This document shows, piece after piece, positions 58,180-64,000 of a stretch of 64,000 nt of DNA; the first letter of the stretch is position 1, and each line of letters opens with the position of its first letter. A program made the translations under genes and the position numbers. The stretch covers positions 8,606,501 to 8,670,500 of the forward strand of contig CATNEN010000025.1 in NCBI GenBank assembly GCA_950097015.1, written 5' to 3'. The stretch comes from Macrostomum hystrix (lineage: Eukaryota > Platyhelminthes > Macrostomidae). The notes under the pieces were generated by a model, which did not search any database, had not been told where the DNA came from, and saw only the letters and a program-made list of their open reading frames with translations.

Positions 58180-61100
58180 CGGGGATTTCAAATCCCTCGG
58201 GGATTCGAAAGTCAGGGATTTGAAAATCGGGGATTTGAAAGTCGGGGATCTGAAATTCGGGGATTTAAAATTTGGGGATTCGAAAGTCGGGGATTCGAAA
58301 GTCAGGGATTCGAAAGTCGGCATTTTGAAATTCGGGGATTTGAAAGTCGGGGATTTGAAAGTCGGTGATTGTAAAGTCGGGGATTTTAAATTCGGGGATT
58401 TGAAATTCGAGGATTTAAAAGTTAGCATATTGAAATTCGGGGATTTGAAATTCGGGATTTAAAAGTCGGCATATTGAAATTCGGGGATTTGAAAGTCGGG
58501 GATTTGAAAGTCAGGGATTTTTTAATTCGGTGATTTGAAATTCGGGGATTTGAATGTCAGGGATTTTTTAATTCGGTGATTTGAAATTCGGGGATTTTGA
58601 AATTCGGTGATTCGAAAGTCGGGGATTTGAAAGTCGGGGATTTAAAAGTCGGGGATTTGAAAGCCCGGGATTTGAAAGTCGGTGATTTGAAATTCGTGGA
58701 TTTGAAAGTCGGCATATTGAAATTCTGGGATTTGAAAGTCGGGGATTTGAAATTCCGGGATTTGAAAGTCAGAGATTTGAAATTCGGGGATTTGAAAGTC
58801 GGGGATCTGAAATTCGGGGATTTAAAATTTGGGGATTCGAAAGTCGGGGATTCGAAAGTCAGGGATTCGAAAGTCGGCATTTTGAAATTCGGGGATTTGA
58901 AAGTCGGGGATTGTAAAGTCGGGGATTTTAAATTCGGGGATTTGAAATTCGAGGATTTAAAAGTTAGCATATTGAAATTCGGGATTTAAAAGTCGGCATA
59001 TTGAAATTCGGGGATTTGAAAGTCGGGGATTTGAAAGTCAGGGATTTTTTAATTCGGTGATTTGAAATTCGGGGATTTGAATGTCAGGGATATTTTAATT
59101 CGGTGATTTGAAATTCGGGGATTTTGAAATTCGGTGATTCGAAAGTCGGGGATTTGAAATTCGGGGATTTGAAATTTGGGGATTTGAAAGTCCGGGATTT
59201 GAAATTCGGGGATTTGAAAGTCAGGAATTTGAAAGTCGGGGATTTGAAAGTCCGGGATTTGAAAGTCAGGGATTTGAAATTCGGTGATTTGAAATTCGGG
59301 GATTTTGAAATTCGGGGATTCGAAAGTCGGGGATCTGAAATTCGGGGATTTAAAATTTGGGGATTCGAAAGTCGGGGATTCGAAAGTCAGGGATTCGAAA
59401 GTCGGCATTTTGAAATTCGGGGATTTGAAAGTCGGCATTTTGAAATTCGGGGATTTGAAAGTCGGGGATTTGAAAGTCGGGGATTTAAAAGTCGGGGATT
59501 TGAAAGTCCGGGATTTGAAAGTCGGTGATTTGAAATTCGTGGATTTGAAAGTCGGCATATTGAAATTCGGGGATTTGAAATTCCGGGATTTGAAAGTCAG
59601 GGATTTGAAATTCGGTGATTTGAAATTCGGGGATTTTGAAATTCGGGGATTCGAAAGTCGGGGATCTGAAATTCGGGGATTTAAAATTTGGGGATTCGAA
59701 AGTCGGGGATTCGAAAGTCAGGGATTCGAAAGTCGGCATTTTGAAATTCGGGGATTTGAAAGTCGGCATTTTGAAATTCAGGGATTTGAAAGTCGGGGAT
59801 TTGAAAGTCGGGGATTTAAAAGTCCGGGATTTGAAAGTCGGGGATTTTAAATTCGGGGATTTTAAAGTCGCGGATTTGAAAGTCGGGGATTTTAAATTCG
59901 GGGATTCGAAAGTCGCGGATTTGAAAGTTGGCATATTGACAAGTCGGGGATTTAAAAGTCGGGGATTTAAAAGTCGGGGATTTAAAAGTCGGGGATTTGA
60001 AATTCCGGGATTTGAAATTCGGGGATTTGAAATTCCGGGATTTGAAAGTCAGGGATTTGAAATTCGGTGATTTGAAATTCGGGGATTTTGAAATTCGGGG
60101 ATTCGAAAGTCGGGGATCTGAAATTCGGGGATTTAAAATTTGGGGATTCGAAAGTCGGGGATTCGAAAGTCAGGGATTCGAAAGTCGGCATTTTGAAATT
60201 CGGGGATTTGAAAGTCGGGGATTTGAAAGTCGGTGATTGTAAAGTCGGGGATTTTAAATTCGGGGATTTGAAATTCGAGGATTTAAAAGTTAGCATATTG
60301 AAATTCGGGGATTTAAAAGTCGGCATATTGAAATTCGGGGATTTGAAAGTCGGCATATTGAAATTCGGGGATTTGAAAGTCGGGGATTTGAAAGTCAGGG
60401 ATTTTTTAATTCGGTGATTTGAAATTCGGGGATTTGAATGTCAGGGATTTTTTAATTCGGTGATTTGAAATTCGGGGATTTTGAAATTCGGTGATTCGAA
60501 AGTCGGGGATTTGAAATTCGGGGATTTGAAATTTGGGGATTTGAAAGTCCGGGATTTGAAATTCGGGGATTTGAACGTCAGGAATTTGAAAGTCGGGGAT
60601 TTAAAAGTCGGGAATTTGAAAGTCGGGGATTTAAAAGTCGGGGATTTAAAAGTCGGGGATTTAAAAGTCGGGGATTTGAAAGTCGGGGATTTAAAAGTCG
60701 GGGATTTAAAAGTCGGGGATTTGAAAGTCGGGGATTTGAAAGTCCGGGATTTGAAAGTCGGTGATTTGAAATTCGTGGATTTGAAAGTCGGCATATTGAA
60801 ATTCGGGGATTTGAAAGTCGGCATATTGAAATTCGGGGATTTGAAATTCCGGGATTTGAAAGTCAGGGATTTGAAATTCGGTGATTTGAAATTCGGGGAT
60901 TTTGAAATTCGGGGATTCGAAAGTCGGGGATCTGAAATTCGGGGATTTAAAATTTGGGGATTCGAAAGTCGGGGATTCGAAAGTCAGGGATTCGAAAGTC
61001 GGCATTTTGAAATTCGGGGATTTGAAAGTCGGGGATTGTAAAGTCGGGGATTTGAAAGTCGGGGATTTGAAAGTCGGGGATTTAAAAGTCGGGGATTTAA

Positions 61101-63332
61101 AAGTCCGGGATTTGAAAGTCGGGGATTTTAAATTCGGGGATTTTAAAGTCGCGGATTTGAAAGTCGGGGATTTTAAATTCGGGGATTCGAAAGTCGCGGA
61201 TTTGAAAGTTGGCATATTGACAAGTCGGGGATTTAAAAGTCGGGGATTTAAAAGTCGGGGATTTAAAAGTCGGGGATTTGAAATTCCGGGATTTGAAATT
61301 CGGGGATTTGAAATTCCGGGATTTGAAAGTCAGGGATTTGAAATTCGGTGATTTGAAATTCGGGGATTTTGAAATTCGGGGATTCGAAAGTCGGGGATCT
61401 GAAATTCGGGGATTTAAAATTTGGGGATTCGAAAGTCGGGGATTCGAAAGTCAGGGATTCGAAAGTCGGCATTTTGAAATTCGGGGATTTGAAAGTCGGC
61501 ATTTTGAAATTCGGGGATTTGAAAGTCGGGGATTTGAAAGTCGGGGATTTAAAAGTCCGGGATTTGAAAGTCGGGGATTTTAAATTCGGGGATTTTAAAG
61601 TCGCGGATTTGAAAGTCGGGGATTTTAAATTCGGGGATTTTAAAGTCGCGGATTTGAAAGTCGGGGATTTTAAATTCGGGGATTCGAAAGTCGCGGATTT
61701 GAAAGTTGGCATATTGACAAGTCGGGGATTTAAAAGTCGGGGATTTAAAAGTCGGGGATTTAAAAGTCGGGGATTTGAAATTCCGGGATTTGAAATTCGG
61801 GGATTTGAAATTCCGGGATTTGAAAGTCAGGGATTTGAAATTCGGTGATTTGAAATTCGGGGATTTTGAAATTCGGGGATTCGAAAGTCGGGGATCTGAA
61901 ATTCGGGGATTTAAAATTTGGGGATTCGAAAGTCGGGGATTCGAAAGTCAGGGATTCGAAAGTCGGCATTTTGAAATTCGGGGATTTGAAAGTCGGCATT
62001 TTGAAATTCGGGGATTTGAAATTCGGGGATTTAAAATTTGGGGATTCGAAAGTCGGGGATTCGAAAGTCAGGGATTCGAAAGTCGGCATTTTGAAATTCG
62101 GGGATTTGAAAGTCGGGGATTTGAAAGTCGGTGATTGTAAAGTCGGGGATTTTAAATTCGGGGATTTGAAATTCGGGGATTTAAAAGTCGGCATATTGAA
62201 ATTCGGGGATTTGAAAGTCGGCATATTGAAATTCGGGGATTTGAAAGTCGGGGATTTGAAAGTCAGGGATTTTTTAATTCGGTGATTTGAAATTCGGGGA
62301 TTTGAATGTCAGGGATTTTTTAATTCGGTGATTTGAAATTCGGGGATTTTGAAATTCGGTGATTCGAAAGTCGGGGATTTGAAATTCGGGGATTTGAAAT
62401 TTGGGGATTTGAAAGTCCGGGATTTGAAATTCGGGGATTTGAACGTCAGGAATTTGAAAGTCGGGGATTTAAAAGTCGGGAATTTGAAAGTCGGGGATTT
62501 AAAAGTCGGGGATTTAAAAGTCGGGGATTTAAAAGTCGGGGATTTGAAAGTCGGGGATTTAAAAGTCGGGGATTTAAAAGTCGGGGATTTAAAAGTCGGG
62601 GATTTGAAAGTCGGGGATTTGAAAGTCCGGGATTTGAAAGTCGGTGATTTGAAATTCGTGGATTTGAAAGTCGGCATATTGAAATTCGGGGATTTGAAAG
62701 TCGGCATATTGAAATTCGGGGATTTGAAATTCCGGGATTTGAAAGTCAGGGATTTGAAATTCGGTGATTTGAAATTCGGGGATTTTGAAATTCGGGGATT
62801 CGAAAGTCGGGGATCTGAAATTCGGGGATTTAAAATTTGGGGATTCGAAAGTCGGGGATTCGAAAGTCAGGGATTCGAAAGTCGGCATTTTGAAATTCGG
62901 GGATTTGAAAGTCGGGGATTGTAAAGTCGGGGATTTGAAAGTCGGGGATTTGAAAGTCGGGGATTTAAAAGTCGGGGATTTAAAAGTCCGGGATTTGAAA
63001 GTCGGGGATTTTAAATTCGGGGATTTTAAAGTCGCGGATTTGAAAGTCGGGGATTTTAAATTCGGGGATTCGAAAGTCGCGGATTTGAAAGTTGGCATAT
63101 TGACAAGTCGGGGATTTAAAAGTCGGGGATTTAAAAGTCGGGGATTTAAAAGTCGGGGATTTGAAATTCCGGGATTTGAAATTCGGGGATTTGAAATTCC
63201 GGGATTTGAAAGTCAGGGATTTGAAATTCGGTGATTTGAAATTCGGGGATTTTGAAATTCGGGGATTCGAAAGTCGGGGATCTGAAATTCGGGGATTTGA
63301 AAGTCGGGGATTTGAAAGTCGGGGATTTTAAC
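58180..63332. repeat. 15-bp megasatellite with higher-order structure, 5.1 kb
   Basis: About 340 copies of a 15-bp unit, GGGGATTTGAAAGTC. Main variants are GATTTGAAATTCGGG, GATTCGAAAGTC, GATCTGAAATTC, GATTTTAAATTC and GGCATATTGAAATTC. They recur in a fixed order, forming blocks of several hundred bases. One block of over 800 bases near 60430-61350 recurs 1.87-1.88 kb later (62300-63234) almost unchanged. As 15 is a multiple of three, open frames run on both strands, encoding only DLKVG/DLKFG or FKSPT/FKSPN repeats. I treat it as satellite DNA and not as a gene. Confidence 0.95.
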
Positions 63333-64000
63333 GCAACAGTTTTGCTTACTGCATCGCTCTCTTGAAAACTTTTCAGGCATTTGATCGATGATTTCTGAGT
63401 AAAGTGTGTGAGTTTGTTGCCACACTGAAGATTTGCCTTCATCATCAGCCAACTGGGTCTTCGCTGATAACAAACTGCCTCTCAGGCGAGGATTAACCCA
63501 CTGACGACTCCGAAGATGGGAAGGTCTGATGAGATTAAGCAGGCTCCACTTGTCCGTCAACTAAAAACAAGACTGTGAATAAAATTGCATTCGATTCTAG
63601 TTCTACTCGTAGTAGTATTAGATTTGGCTCTATATTACAAAGCACATGGACAAAAGCGTAAAATTAAAAAACAATTTTTAAAAAATTCTTTTTTTGAAAG
63701 AAAGCGCACAGAACAGGACCATACAGGAAAGAGAAAGAAACAGAAGGAGAACAAAATAAGGACAAAAAGGAAAAGATAAGAAAGCGCGAAAAGGAGAGAG
63801 ACAATGGAAACTTTGGAGGGGAAGTGGAAAGGAAGAGAAAATATACAACAGAATCCCATCTGTTCAGAAAGCCAACGCTACAACTACTACTGATGTTAGT
63901 AGTATATTACTACTGATATATTCCTAAGCAGAATCTGTCTGTCTGACTGATTGTACCAGTACATGATAGTCGCCTCAGTCTTTTCAGTTTTCATTGCTGC
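63333..64000. other. right end of the window, no gene seen
   Basis: Unique-looking sequence with an A/G-rich part at about 63650-63840. No feature was recognised. Confidence 0.5.

Noticed and set aside
58132-63560. Many overlapping open frames on both strands encoding DLKVG or FKSPT repeats
   Set aside because: A 15-bp unit without stops gives open frames on several readings. They have no signal peptide, no unique domain and no splice partner, and opposite strands are equally open. Read as satellite; strand-specific RNA-seq would decide.

Overview
The window is animal nuclear DNA. Genes have GT-AG introns, AATAAA signals, a tetraspanin, ciliary kinesin-II motors and an amidated-neuropeptide precursor. 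Several genes have an AG splice acceptor only 6 to 27 bases before the ATG, as expected with spliced-leader trans-splicing. Together with the -YVRM-amide neuropeptide and the abundant minisatellites this suggests a spiralian, perhaps a free-living flatworm. The species call is inference and is not secure.

Layout. 1.6-2.3 kb: an IAH1-like SGNH esterase. 2.76-8.2 kb: two intronless head-to-tail KIF3A genes. 8.2-17 kb: no gene seen, then three minisatellites. 17.4-21.2 kb: a five-exon gene for a 755-residue protein with two cyclic-nucleotide-binding folds. 21.2-23.1 kb: two tandem arrays. 24.2-25.1 kb: an intronless, very acidic protein. 26-28.5 kb: a 16-bp array apparently grown out of a hAT-type MITE, followed by a broken reverse-transcriptase LINE. 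29.9-31.2 kb: a foldback element and an intact hAT-type MITE. 32.4-34.1 kb: the last two exons of a basic, disordered, unrecognised protein. 34.9-35.6 kb (minus): a secreted arginine-rich protein. 36.1-40 kb: three tandem arrays. 40.1-44.9 kb (minus): a six-exon tetraspanin with arrays and a dead duplicated exon in its introns. 47.0-48.3 kb (minus): the 3' part of a LINE with RNase H. 50.3-51.0 kb (minus): the neuropeptide precursor. 53-55.2 kb: a small inverted-repeat element and a tRNA-derived SINE. 55.5-56.3 kb (minus): the last exons of an unrecognised protein. 58.2-63.3 kb: a 15-bp megasatellite.

The genes do not form a pathway. KIF3A is the motor of anterograde intraflagellar transport, and the cyclic-nucleotide, tetraspanin and neuropeptide genes are separate signalling or membrane genes. 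Tandem arrays cover roughly 14 kb, about a fifth of the window, and three of them sit inside introns. Splice junctions below were placed by hand from GT/AG, reading phase and protein continuity, and no search was run. The points most worth a second look are the neuropeptide precursor, the satellite that seems to come from a MITE, the duplicated tetraspanin exon, the mosaic KIF3A pair and the arginine-rich secreted protein.
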